Origin: Biomaibacter acetigenes
GTDB taxonomy: Bacteria > Bacillota > Thermosediminibacteria > Thermosediminibacterales > Tepidanaerobacteraceae
DNA length: 64,000 nucleotides
NCBI RefSeq assembly: GCF_003691585.1
Contig: NZ_CP033169.1
Span: forward strand, 2,480,001 to 2,544,000
Direction: 5' to 3'
The position numbers were made by a program, and so were the translations under genes. Numbering within the stretch: position 1 is the stretch's first letter; each line of letters begins with the position of its first letter. The notes under the pieces were generated by a model. It made no database searches. It had not been told where the DNA came from and saw nothing but the letters and a program-made list of their open reading frames with translations. Shown here piece by piece: positions 57,424-64,000 of this stretch.

Positions 57424-58464
57424 ATGGCACAATTGATCGGCATCGATGTCGGGTATGGTTTTGTAAAGGTTACTGACGGCGAGGCTGGTTATTCTTTTCC
57501 AAGCGTCGTGGGCGAAGGCCATACAAAGCCCACATTCAGCACGAGAATGGGCCAATTCTCGGCAATCGACCATCTCAAAGTGGGCATAGGCAAAAGGATC
57601 TATTTTGTGGGAAAAGCCGCCATCAGACATTCCAAATTCGTTTACCGCGACCTATCCTATAACCGTTCCGTGGGAGAAGACTTTGAAATCCTTTTTTTCA
57701 GCGCCCTGAGCTTATTTTCCGGCGGCGCTTCTACCGAATTCAACGTGGTCACGGGCCTTCCCGTCGAAAGGATGCACATGGCGGAAAATCTCGTCAGAAG
57801 GATCAAAGGCGAACGCACCATAACTCTTTACAGGGACGGAAACAGCCGGGATATCCAGTTAAATGTCAGGGATGTGGAGATCGTGCCTCAGCCTCTCGGA
57901 ACTTACTGGTCCCAGTTTTCCGGCCTCTGGGGCCAGGAGGCGGAATCCCTGCCCGAAGGCCGCATTGGAGTAGTAGATATAGGTTTCAGAACTACGGACC
58001 TTGCCGCCATAGAGGACTCCGAATACATCCCAGAAAAAAGCAAGTCGCTATCGGTAGGCCTGGCCACCGCGTACAGCGAGATAGGCCTGAGCCTTGCTTC
58101 TCAATACGGACTGGAAAAGGAAAGCTATGCCCTGGACGGGATAGTCATAAAGCGCAAAATCAATGTGGCGGGAGAATCTATCGACATCACGGATATTGTC
58201 AACGATGCCTTTGAAAAACTGGCCACCAACATCCTGGTGGAAATCAACTCTCAGTGGAGGGTATCGGATTTCGACAGCATTATAATAAGCGGAGGCGGTG
58301 GACATGCCATAAGCCAGTACCTGCTGCCCCAGCTTTCTCAGGCAAAACTTGTCTCCGACCCCATAACAGCCAATTGCCGCGGATACCTGGCCTGGGCCAG
58401 CCGGCTGTGGAATCCTCCATCCCGCGTCGGGAAGTCACAGGAAGAGTATATAGCGCAGCCTTAG
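57424..58464 (+). CDS. Actin-like ATPase (ParM/StbA family)
   Basis: A 346-residue actin-fold protein with phosphate-1 motif GIDVGYGFVK at the N-terminus, phosphate-2 motif GVVDIGFRTTDL near residue 182 and adenosine motif SGGGGHAISQYL near 284. It should form ATP-dependent filaments. AAAGGAGG precedes the ATG. No plasmid replication or centromere gene is nearby. A bactofilin gene follows after 11 bases, so a chromosomal cytoskeletal role, for example in cell shape or positioning, is the best inference. Confidence 0.85.
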   Translation: MAQLIGIDVGYGFVKVTDGEAGYSFPSVVGEGHTKPTFSTRMGQFSAIDHLKVGIGKRIYFVGKAAIRHSKFVYRDLSYNRSVGEDFEILFFSALSLFSGGASTEFNVVTGLPVERMHMAENLVRRIKGERTITLYRDGNSRDIQLNVRDVEIVPQPLGTYWSQFSGLWGQEAESLPEGRIGVVDIGFRTTDLAAIEDSEYIPEKSKSLSVGLATAYSEIGLSLASQYGLEKESYALDGIVIKRKINVAGESIDITDIVNDAFEKLATNILVEINSQWRVSDFDSIIISGGGGHAISQYLLPQLSQAKLVSDPITANCRGYLAWASRLWNPPSRVGKSQEEYIAQP

Positions 58465-58475
58465 GGTGGTATGAT

Positions 58476-59123
58476 TTGAGCAGAAATATATTAGAATTAT
58501 TCAACAATCTCCTGAATCCGGAAGCCCAACCCAGGGAAAGCTGCGGCCATATGGAAATCAGCGGAGCCTTCACCGGGGATATCTGCAATGGAATGAACGT
58601 ATTCGTCGCCCCTTCGGGTTATATAAAAGGCAGCATAAAAGCCAGAACGCTGGTAATCGCCGGAAAGGTCCATGGAAATGTCGAAGCTTACAGCCTGGTC
58701 ATTCACTCTTCCGGCGAGCTGGTATACAACAAACTGGTCTATAGGGAATTGCTGGTGGAAGAAGGAGGCGTAATGATCTGCGCAAATGATGCCGCCGACG
58801 CTCACGGGATGCCTGCAATATCCCGGGCGCCGGCATCCGCAGTGTCAGAAACGAATATGCCGAATTCTCAACCATTGCCACAGCCGGTGATTCATAAATC
58901 GACAGCGGAAGAAACTCAGCCGCAAACGCCGGATATGGAAGAGACTCCACCAGGAATACCGGCGGTGGGAGAAACTCCGGCCCGGGTACCGGTAGTGAAA
59001 GAATTACCTCAAACGTATACGGCACCGCAAGCATCAGTGCCTATACCACAGGCTTCATCGTTTCCGGCAACATCTCACACCACCGCTTCCAGCAAAGAAG
59101 TGCATTTTCACAGCAGTTTTTAA
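58476..59123 (+). CDS. Bactofilin-like polymer-forming protein with proline-rich tail
   Basis: A 215-residue protein. Residues about 20-105 form the right-handed beta-helix repeat of bactofilins (ISGAFTGDICNGMNVFVAPSG, GSIKARTLVIAGKVHGNVEA, in sections). The tail is rich in Pro, Glu and Thr with repeated ETPP/ETPA units and ends in HFHSSF. The TTG start at 58476 has GGGTGG upstream; a longer reading frame reaching into the actin-like gene has no ribosome site. Bactofilins polymerise without nucleotide; pairing with an actin-like ATPase suggests they act together. Confidence 0.78.
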   Translation: MSRNILELFNNLLNPEAQPRESCGHMEISGAFTGDICNGMNVFVAPSGYIKGSIKARTLVIAGKVHGNVEAYSLVIHSSGELVYNKLVYRELLVEEGGVMICANDAADAHGMPAISRAPASAVSETNMPNSQPLPQPVIHKSTAEETQPQTPDMEETPPGIPAVGETPARVPVVKELPQTYTAPQASVPIPQASSFPATSHTTASSKEVHFHSSF

Positions 59124-59160
59124 AGCCGCTGAGCTGTGCAGACCCACAGCAGCGGCTTTT
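59124..59160 (+). terminator. Terminator of the cytoskeletal operon
   Basis: AGCCGCTG/CAGCGGCT eight-base arms with an 18-base loop, followed by TTTTCTTTC; it starts directly at the stop codon of the bactofilin gene. Confidence 0.75.
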
Positions 59161-59196
59161 CTTTCATGTCCTTTAAATTAGAAAATTGCAGTTAAG

Positions 59197-60036
59197 TCAA
59201 AAAAGATCCAGCAATTTTTTCACAGTATACTCTGGAACCTTCACTTCACCCAACCCCAGTTCCCATTCGTGAAAGATTCCGTGATAATCGGAACCCCCGG
59301 TTGTAATCAGTCCATATTTTGTAGCCAGTTCTTCAAATTTACTTATATCCTTCCGGATATGCCCCGCGTAATACACTTCTATACCTTTGATACCATCCTT
59401 CACAAGTTGCGGGATCAAGTCATCACTGTGATAAAGGCCAGGATGGGCCAAGACCGGAATTCCTCCGGCTTCCTTTATTATGTTAATAGCTTCTTTAGCA
59501 GACACGGCCGGAAAAGGTACATAGGCAATTTTACCATATACAAAATATTGCAGATAACCCTTCATGGCCTGTTTTCGGGAAGCAAAATAACCTTTTTTCA
59601 GCATGCACTCAAGAATATGGTTTATTCCAATCCAGCGACGATTTCCTGCCACAGCGGCCACTTCATCCCAGCCTACATCTAACCCTGAATTTGCCAGTAA
59701 AGCCACCATCCTCCTGGTGACCTCCGTTCTGGCTGTGATCATTTCATTCAAAGCATTATTAAATTCAGGATTTTTCCAATTGACATTATATCCAAGAATA
59801 TGGATTACGGTATTGGTATTTTCCCCCTCTATATCCACAAAGGCTTCTATCTCCACTCCGGGAATAACCTTTATATTTTTGCCTTCGGCGGCTTTCATAG
59901 CCTCAGGGATACCATCCACCGACTCATGGTCAGTAATGGCTATGGCTTTTAGTCCCAACTTCTCAGCCTTATCCATTATCTCCCACGGCGAAAAACTACC
60001 GTCAGAAGCGGTTGTATGAATGTGTAGATCGATCAT
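59197..60036 (-). CDS. PHP-domain phosphoesterase
   Basis: A 279-residue PHP-family metal-dependent phosphoesterase similar to YciV/RnaAM. Metal-binding motifs are DLHIHTTASDG at residue 3, AITDHESV near 37, AHPGLYHSDD near 200 and GSDYHG near 257. Family members remove phosphate from nucleotides or act as 5'-3' exonucleases on RNA. The ATG at 60036 has AAAGGTG upstream. It lies 24 bases after the amidase gene and could be the last member of that operon. Confidence 0.85.
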   Translation of the reverse strand: MIDLHIHTTASDGSFSPWEIMDKAEKLGLKAIAITDHESVDGIPEAMKAAEGKNIKVIPGVEIEAFVDIEGENTNTVIHILGYNVNWKNPEFNNALNEMITARTEVTRRMVALLANSGLDVGWDEVAAVAGNRRWIGINHILECMLKKGYFASRKQAMKGYLQYFVYGKIAYVPFPAVSAKEAINIIKEAGGIPVLAHPGLYHSDDLIPQLVKDGIKGIEVYYAGHIRKDISKFEELATKYGLITTGGSDYHGIFHEWELGLGEVKVPEYTVKKLLDLF

Positions 60037-60060
60037 TTTTTTCACCTTTAACATCCAACA

Positions 60061-61200
60061 TCATGGAAGGTCAAACAATTTCTTCCCAAAATACTCTTCA
60101 AAAAGCGCCGGGCGCTCATCATATTCAACCAGGCATCCGGCAACCCTTACTGCTTTTTTTGCACTCTCAACTCCTTGCGGGCAAATAACTATATATCCAG
60201 AAGCAAGTTCCCTGCCGGGTATCGCCAGGGCTGTACATCCGGCCATATTTGCCGATCTCAATAGATATTTACCGGAGGATTTTTGCAAAAGCTCTCCCGT
60301 TTCTCCCAACAATCCTGCCACCGAATCACCAATTCCAAAAAGGTCTACAGGCCCTTCTCTGGTAACAATAACATCACAGGGATTTTCACAACTGTTTTTT
60401 TCAGGCCATATGGAACGAAGCCATGATAAGGATTGTTGCCTGTCCCATAGTCCATCAGGAGCTTTGATTTCGAAAGTTTCGGCCCCTCGTGCCTCCAGGT
60501 TTCTTGCTACAGGTCTGAGTGCATCAGCCATGTCTTTACCGTCTGGCAAAGTAATGCCGGGCCCTGGATACCCGATCTTGATTCCTGATAAATCTTTATT
60601 TTGCCTTTCTTTCAGAAACACCCCGGGCATATCCATTAAATCTTCTACCGTTTTTAGTATTTCTTCAAGATTTCGCCCCAGTATCCCTATGGCAGGCTCA
60701 AACCATTTTCCATCAGTAGCTTTGTGGTGCTCGCCGGTTCCTAAGCCCAGGCCTTTCCCCATTATCGCAAAAAGCTGTGTAGCCAGAGCAGGCCCCAGTA
60801 CCGAACCACCGCCATCGGTTCCTATAGCAATATCGGTTATGCCCTTTAGCAGATTAACAGCACCACCGCTGGTGGAACCGGTCATCATTTTCCCTGTGAG
60901 AGGGTTTATAAGTCCCGTATCAATAGCTCTTCCGCCGGGTGCCATCCTATCCACCGTGATATGAATGTAACCCTTTTCTGGAGTAAGGCGATCTTTTACC
61001 CAGGTAGGCACTCCTTTTTCCTTTATGCCCAAAAGGCAAAGGGGGCGTTCTATATCACTTTTCACATACCTTTCTGCCTGTTCCTGAATATCTCCAACTA
61101 GAGAAACTATCGAAGTACTTAAATGTTTTTGGGCCCTCATAAGGGCTCCTACCAGTCTAATCATTTCAGTAGATTTTTCAAAAGAAGTTCTTTGAGACAT
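60061..61200 (-). CDS. Amidase-signature family hydrolase
   Basis: A 379-residue protein with the Ser-cisSer-Lys triad of the amidase signature family. Lys69 is in GVPTWVKD, the cis-Ser is near residue 111 in TGSTSGG, and the nucleophile Ser133 is in GTDGGGSVLGP. It is shorter than typical members (450-500), with a reduced C-terminal half. It should hydrolyse an amide or ester. GGAGGAA precedes the ATG. Located after the phosphotriesterase-like gene and the YhfU-YhfT pair, it may finish the breakdown of the imported compound. Confidence 0.78.
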   Translation of the reverse strand: MSQRTSFEKSTEMIRLVGALMRAQKHLSTSIVSLVGDIQEQAERYVKSDIERPLCLLGIKEKGVPTWVKDRLTPEKGYIHITVDRMAPGGRAIDTGLINPLTGKMMTGSTSGGAVNLLKGITDIAIGTDGGGSVLGPALATQLFAIMGKGLGLGTGEHHKATDGKWFEPAIGILGRNLEEILKTVEDLMDMPGVFLKERQNKDLSGIKIGYPGPGITLPDGKDMADALRPVARNLEARGAETFEIKAPDGLWDRQQSLSWLRSIWPEKNSCENPCDVIVTREGPVDLFGIGDSVAGLLGETGELLQKSSGKYLLRSANMAGCTALAIPGRELASGYIVICPQGVESAKKAVRVAGCLVEYDERPALFEEYFGKKLFDLP

Positions 61201-61221
61201 GAAATTCCTCCTAATCAGTTC

Positions 61222-62145
61222 CTAAAAAGCGAGGAATCTGCTCGGATTTTCTACAGTCATTTTTTTAATGATGTCACAGGTCACCCCCTGTTTTTGCAGT
61301 TTTTCCAGGAAAGAATCATATAAATATACATAGCCATGGCCTCCGAATTTTTTTAAATAAGTCTTCCTTGTAATATCACAGGAAAGCAATATATTGTTTT
61401 CAAAACCTTTATCTAACAGCTCAAGCAAATTTTGAATCCTTGCTTCATCAGTGCGATATCGGACCTTCCCTACAGTGTCAAATTGAATAAAAGCGCCCCA
61501 CCTTAACAGCTCTAATTGCTCATGAATATTTTCGTTAAGATCCTGGTGGCCAAAAGAAATTTTTTCAGGTGAAATGTCTTCTTCATCGAAAATCTTTCTC
61601 TGCTCAAGTCCCATAGTTCCAAGTTCGCAATGAGTACTTATAGGTGCTCCGGTAACCTTATGGGATCTTGCTACGGCCCGGAAAACCTTTTGTTCCGACG
61701 GAGTTATAACGTTGTAGCTACTGCCTATTTCGCCATATACCCCTGCTTTTATCCCGGTGTTCTCCATATCTGACAAAATCTCATTCGTCAACTTTTCCGC
61801 CAATTCTTCTAAAGATAACTCAACAACTTCCGGAGGATAGTATTCTTCTTTGTAATAACCGGTTCCCGCTACGATATATAGTTCATTTTTCTCCGCCAAT
61901 TCTTTAAGAAGTCCAGGATTTCTGCCCATTCCTATGTTTGTCAGCTCAACGATGGTATTTACCCCTAGTTCCTTAAGAGTATTAAGCTCTTCACTGATAG
62001 CCGGAAGGGTTTCCTGGTTGCCAAGAATCGACGTGGTTTCTCCCCTCACACCGGAAAGGTTCATAGCCAGATGTTCATGTACCATGGCTCCCTTGATTTT
62101 ATCCTTCTTTATTTCGCCGGTGACGGTTTGGATTTTTTTATCCAT
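61222..62145 (-). CDS. Phosphotriesterase-related metal hydrolase (YhfV/Php-like)
   Basis: A 307-residue amidohydrolase-superfamily TIM barrel. Ligands are the HxH pair in VHEHLAMN, a bridging Glu in VYGEIGSS (as in E. coli Php rather than the carboxylated Lys of true phosphotriesterase), His in PISTHCELG and FGHQDLNEN, and the catalytic Asp in LLSCDITRK. Relatives act as lactonases or of unknown specificity. The ATG at 62145 is chosen for GAGGAGG upstream. It is 21 bases from the amidase gene. Confidence 0.85.
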   Translation of the reverse strand: MDKKIQTVTGEIKKDKIKGAMVHEHLAMNLSGVRGETTSILGNQETLPAISEELNTLKELGVNTIVELTNIGMGRNPGLLKELAEKNELYIVAGTGYYKEEYYPPEVVELSLEELAEKLTNEILSDMENTGIKAGVYGEIGSSYNVITPSEQKVFRAVARSHKVTGAPISTHCELGTMGLEQRKIFDEEDISPEKISFGHQDLNENIHEQLELLRWGAFIQFDTVGKVRYRTDEARIQNLLELLDKGFENNILLSCDITRKTYLKKFGGHGYVYLYDSFLEKLQKQGVTCDIIKKMTVENPSRFLAF

Positions 62146-62164
62146 TCTAAAAAACCTCCTCAGG

Positions 62165-62207
62165 AAAAAAGGGGAGGAGAAAATTGGCAAACCCAATACC
62201 CCTCCCC
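62165..62207 (-). promoter_or_regulatory. Intercistronic hairpin between yhfT-like and php-like genes
   Basis: GGGGAGG/CCTCCCC arms with an inner ATTGG/CCAAT stem, followed by six T on the minus strand: an attenuator or partial terminator within the operon, just before the next ribosome site. Confidence 0.65.
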
Positions 62208-62217
62208 AAAAACTTTA

Positions 62218-63543
62218 CTACATTAGATGAATCAAATAGAAGATATTTACCAGAATCCCTGTAATTATAGCCGCCAGCGGTGATGATGCGAGCCTTATGA
62301 TAGGACGGCCAAGAGTTTCGTTTATCATATAAAGTGATGCAAATATAGCAAAGGCAAGCCAGTTCTGCCCCTGCACTCCCGGCGGGTTCATGTTGAGCAC
62401 CGCCATGGCAGAACCTACGAGAAGGGCAATTTCCAGCACATTATTCATGGAAGTCCTTATATTGTCAGATGCTTCACGGATTGAAGGGAATTTTTCCAGG
62501 CCCACGCCCACCAATCGGAGAGCGGACACCTCGGCCAGTATTGTCAAAGCTCCCAGTACAAAGGCCATAATATGACCAAAGAAACCTTCGCCAAATAGCG
62601 TTGGCGCGAGCCAGTAACCTACAGGATATACGAAAGTCAAACCCACAACTCCGTAAACACCGGATGCCAGTGATGTCGTGACAATTAGCGGTAGAAACGC
62701 CAATCCACGGACGAAGTCAGCAGCCGCCACACTTATGAGCTGGCCTTTATTTCCCGTTGCATATATCTGACTTAAGAGCTGAAAGTCAACTTCGGAACCC
62801 GCAAACCATTTCATGTTGCTGATGAGTGCCACAAGACCGCCAATGACCATCAATAAAGGCAGTGAATTAAATATACGTCTGGTGTTAGCCTCAAAAATAT
62901 TTTCACCTGATGCTTTGTCTTTTGCCCCCATATCTTTAGATATCGCAAAAATTATCAACATTAGTACACCAATGAACATTTCCAGAGCTTCCGCATATAT
63001 GGGGGTTCCGCCTACGGTAATGATTTTTAATGCCGCCAGCTGCCTTGCGATAAGTTCAAGGACAAGAGTGATGGCACCTTTCTTCCAACCAAACTGGGAA
63101 AAAATAGCCAGCACAGGAAATAGCGCAAATCCTGCTATAACCGGGGATGACAGTGCTCCTAAGGCATCCAGCATATTGACAGGCATTAATTTGAACAGGG
63201 TGTTCAATGCACCAAAAAATGCCGTCACACCTATACCCCAACCTGCGCCCAGGACTGCCGCCAGCCATGAATACGGGGCCACAACCCCCAGAATATCCGT
63301 GGGCAAAAATAGCAGCCAGGGGTTGAGAAGGTTTGAAGAAAGCGTAAAAGCAAATCCAACCGACACGATAAATCCCGCACTCAAGCCAAAAGCTACCGAG
63401 CTCATTTCAGCCCTTTTCATGCGCCCTTGATAATACTCCGGCATGATGGGACGTATACCATCATGAAATACCGCGCGACCGTAGTGAGAAGCTAAAGAAG
63501 TAAGAGCACACAGAACTGCTACCACACCTAACTTGATAAACAT
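62218..63543 (-). CDS. yhfT: YhfT-family membrane protein
   Basis: A 441-residue polytopic membrane protein with about ten to twelve helices. It contains YhfT family blocks such as FHDGIRPIMPEYYQGRM near residue 27, TSLASGVYGVVGLTFVYPVGYWL and MNPPGVQGQNW. It is presumed to be a transporter, but no substrate is known. GGGGG precedes the ATG at 63543. It follows the YhfU gene by 20 bases, the same pair order as in the E. coli yhf cluster. Confidence 0.82.
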   Translation of the reverse strand: MFIKLGVVAVLCALTSLASHYGRAVFHDGIRPIMPEYYQGRMKRAEMSSVAFGLSAGFIVSVGFAFTLSSNLLNPWLLFLPTDILGVVAPYSWLAAVLGAGWGIGVTAFFGALNTLFKLMPVNMLDALGALSSPVIAGFALFPVLAIFSQFGWKKGAITLVLELIARQLAALKIITVGGTPIYAEALEMFIGVLMLIIFAISKDMGAKDKASGENIFEANTRRIFNSLPLLMVIGGLVALISNMKWFAGSEVDFQLLSQIYATGNKGQLISVAAADFVRGLAFLPLIVTTSLASGVYGVVGLTFVYPVGYWLAPTLFGEGFFGHIMAFVLGALTILAEVSALRLVGVGLEKFPSIREASDNIRTSMNNVLEIALLVGSAMAVLNMNPPGVQGQNWLAFAIFASLYMINETLGRPIIRLASSPLAAIITGILVNIFYLIHLM

Positions 63544-63563
63544 TTGTTTGTTCCCCCTTTACA

Positions 63564-63941
63564 CTAATTTAAAATTCCATGTTTTTTAAGGATGCTTTTT
63601 ACCAACATGGGCACCGCCTCGTCAATAGCTTCAACTGACATACCGAAGGCAATCTTGCCGGCCTGAACAAGCTTGTCTATTTCTTCAGCTTTAGGGCGGC
63701 CACCAGCCTTTGCCACAGTGGCACAGTTGCCATAACCTAATATTCCTATTGGAATCGACAGAGCAGCACCGCCCCCGCTGTTGCAGGCACCGAAATAGTA
63801 ATCGGCCTGGCCCTGTTTTATCTTTTTTGCGGCTTCAAAGTCTGACATTACAGCCACGGTAACATTATCCCCTCCCGCAGATCTTGCGGCTCTTTCAATA
63901 GCATCCTTATTCAGGCCTCCCACAACAATGCGTATAGGCAT
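63564..63941 (-). CDS. yhfU: YhfU-family protein (DUF2620)
   Basis: A 125-residue glycine-rich protein beginning PIRIVVGGLNKDAIERA, with YYFGACNSGGGAALSIPIGILGYG at about residues 47-70 and a helical C-terminus. The family has no assigned function and is found with YhfT. The ATG at 63941 is chosen because AGGAG is 9 bases upstream; an earlier TTG is too close. It is the first visible gene of the operon; further members may lie beyond the right edge. Confidence 0.8.
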   Translation of the reverse strand: MPIRIVVGGLNKDAIERAARSAGGDNVTVAVMSDFEAAKKIKQGQADYYFGACNSGGGAALSIPIGILGYGNCATVAKAGGRPKAEEIDKLVQAGKIAFGMSVEAIDEAVPMLVKSILKKHGILN

Positions 63942-64000
63942 TATTCCCAACTCCTTTCTTTAAAAAGTTTCTTCTGATAGTTTTTGAACTTTTTATGAAC

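Noticed and set aside
57424-58464. Integrated plasmid partition locus
   Set aside because: No replication, relaxase or centromere-like iterons are nearby and neighbours on both sides are chromosomal metabolic genes.
58254-58475. Bactofilin reading frame extending back into the actin-like gene
   Set aside because: The extension is an out-of-frame shadow of the actin-like gene; the TTG at 58476 has a ribosome site.

Overview
The window looks like a chromosomal segment of a low-to-mid GC, strictly anaerobic, fermentative Clostridia-type bacterium (Thermoanaerobacterales or Thermosediminibacterales-like). The evidence is indirect: a single-chain pyruvate:ferredoxin oxidoreductase, a glycyl-radical-enzyme activase, a leucine dehydrogenase/Ptb/Buk amino-acid fermentation cluster, ROK kinases, a Firmicutes-type SOS box, strong AGGAGG ribosome sites and frequent TTG/GTG starts. 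No rRNA, tRNA or CRISPR array was seen.

Layout, 1-15.3 kb: a mostly minus-strand sugar module. A ROK repressor, ROK hexokinase, class II aldolase, phosphoglucose/phosphomannose isomerase and PfkB kinase (together an entire upper glycolysis) are followed by a ribose-type ABC importer (binding lipoprotein, two permeases, double ATPase) and a DUF4380 mutarotase-fold protein. The importer is rearranged. One permease exists as an intact copy and as a nearly identical copy truncated at both ends. A 1.73-kb insertion sequence with an 8-bp target duplication and a broken transposase sits between them, and a relic of the same element's end lies near the left edge. 15.4-22 kb: a lone MsmK-type sugar ATPase, VapBC, a CdaR-like regulator, MurJ and small membrane proteins.

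22-29.2 kb: an amino-acid fermentation regulon with a sigma-54 activator, leucine dehydrogenase, butyrate kinase and phosphate butyryltransferase, plus two candidate sigma-54 promoters. It is decaying. The 2-ketoacid:ferredoxin oxidoreductase genes (iorA/iorB) are collapsed by deletions and a frameshift into a fusion remnant, and the NSS amino-acid importer has lost its first membrane helices although its 33-residue small subunit is intact. 29.3-37.5 kb: a complete type II Wadjet defence operon (JetA-JetB-JetC-JetD), preceded by a hemerythrin gene.

38-57 kb: mostly housekeeping and metabolic genes (UbiA prenyltransferase, M1 peptidase, ornithine cyclodeaminase family, TPR lipoprotein, orphan Ddl-like ATP-grasp, MntA-HepT, HAD phosphatase, DUF72, SOS-controlled DinB, PFOR, GalU, MntH/MntR). 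REP-like hairpin repeats lie between some of them. 57-64 kb: a two-gene cytoskeletal operon (chromosomal actin-like ATPase plus bactofilin) with an odd start-stop leader, then a PHP phosphoesterase and a YhfU-YhfT-phosphotriesterase-amidase operon. That operon resembles part of the uncharacterised E. coli yhf cluster and is a good candidate for an undescribed uptake-and-hydrolysis pathway.
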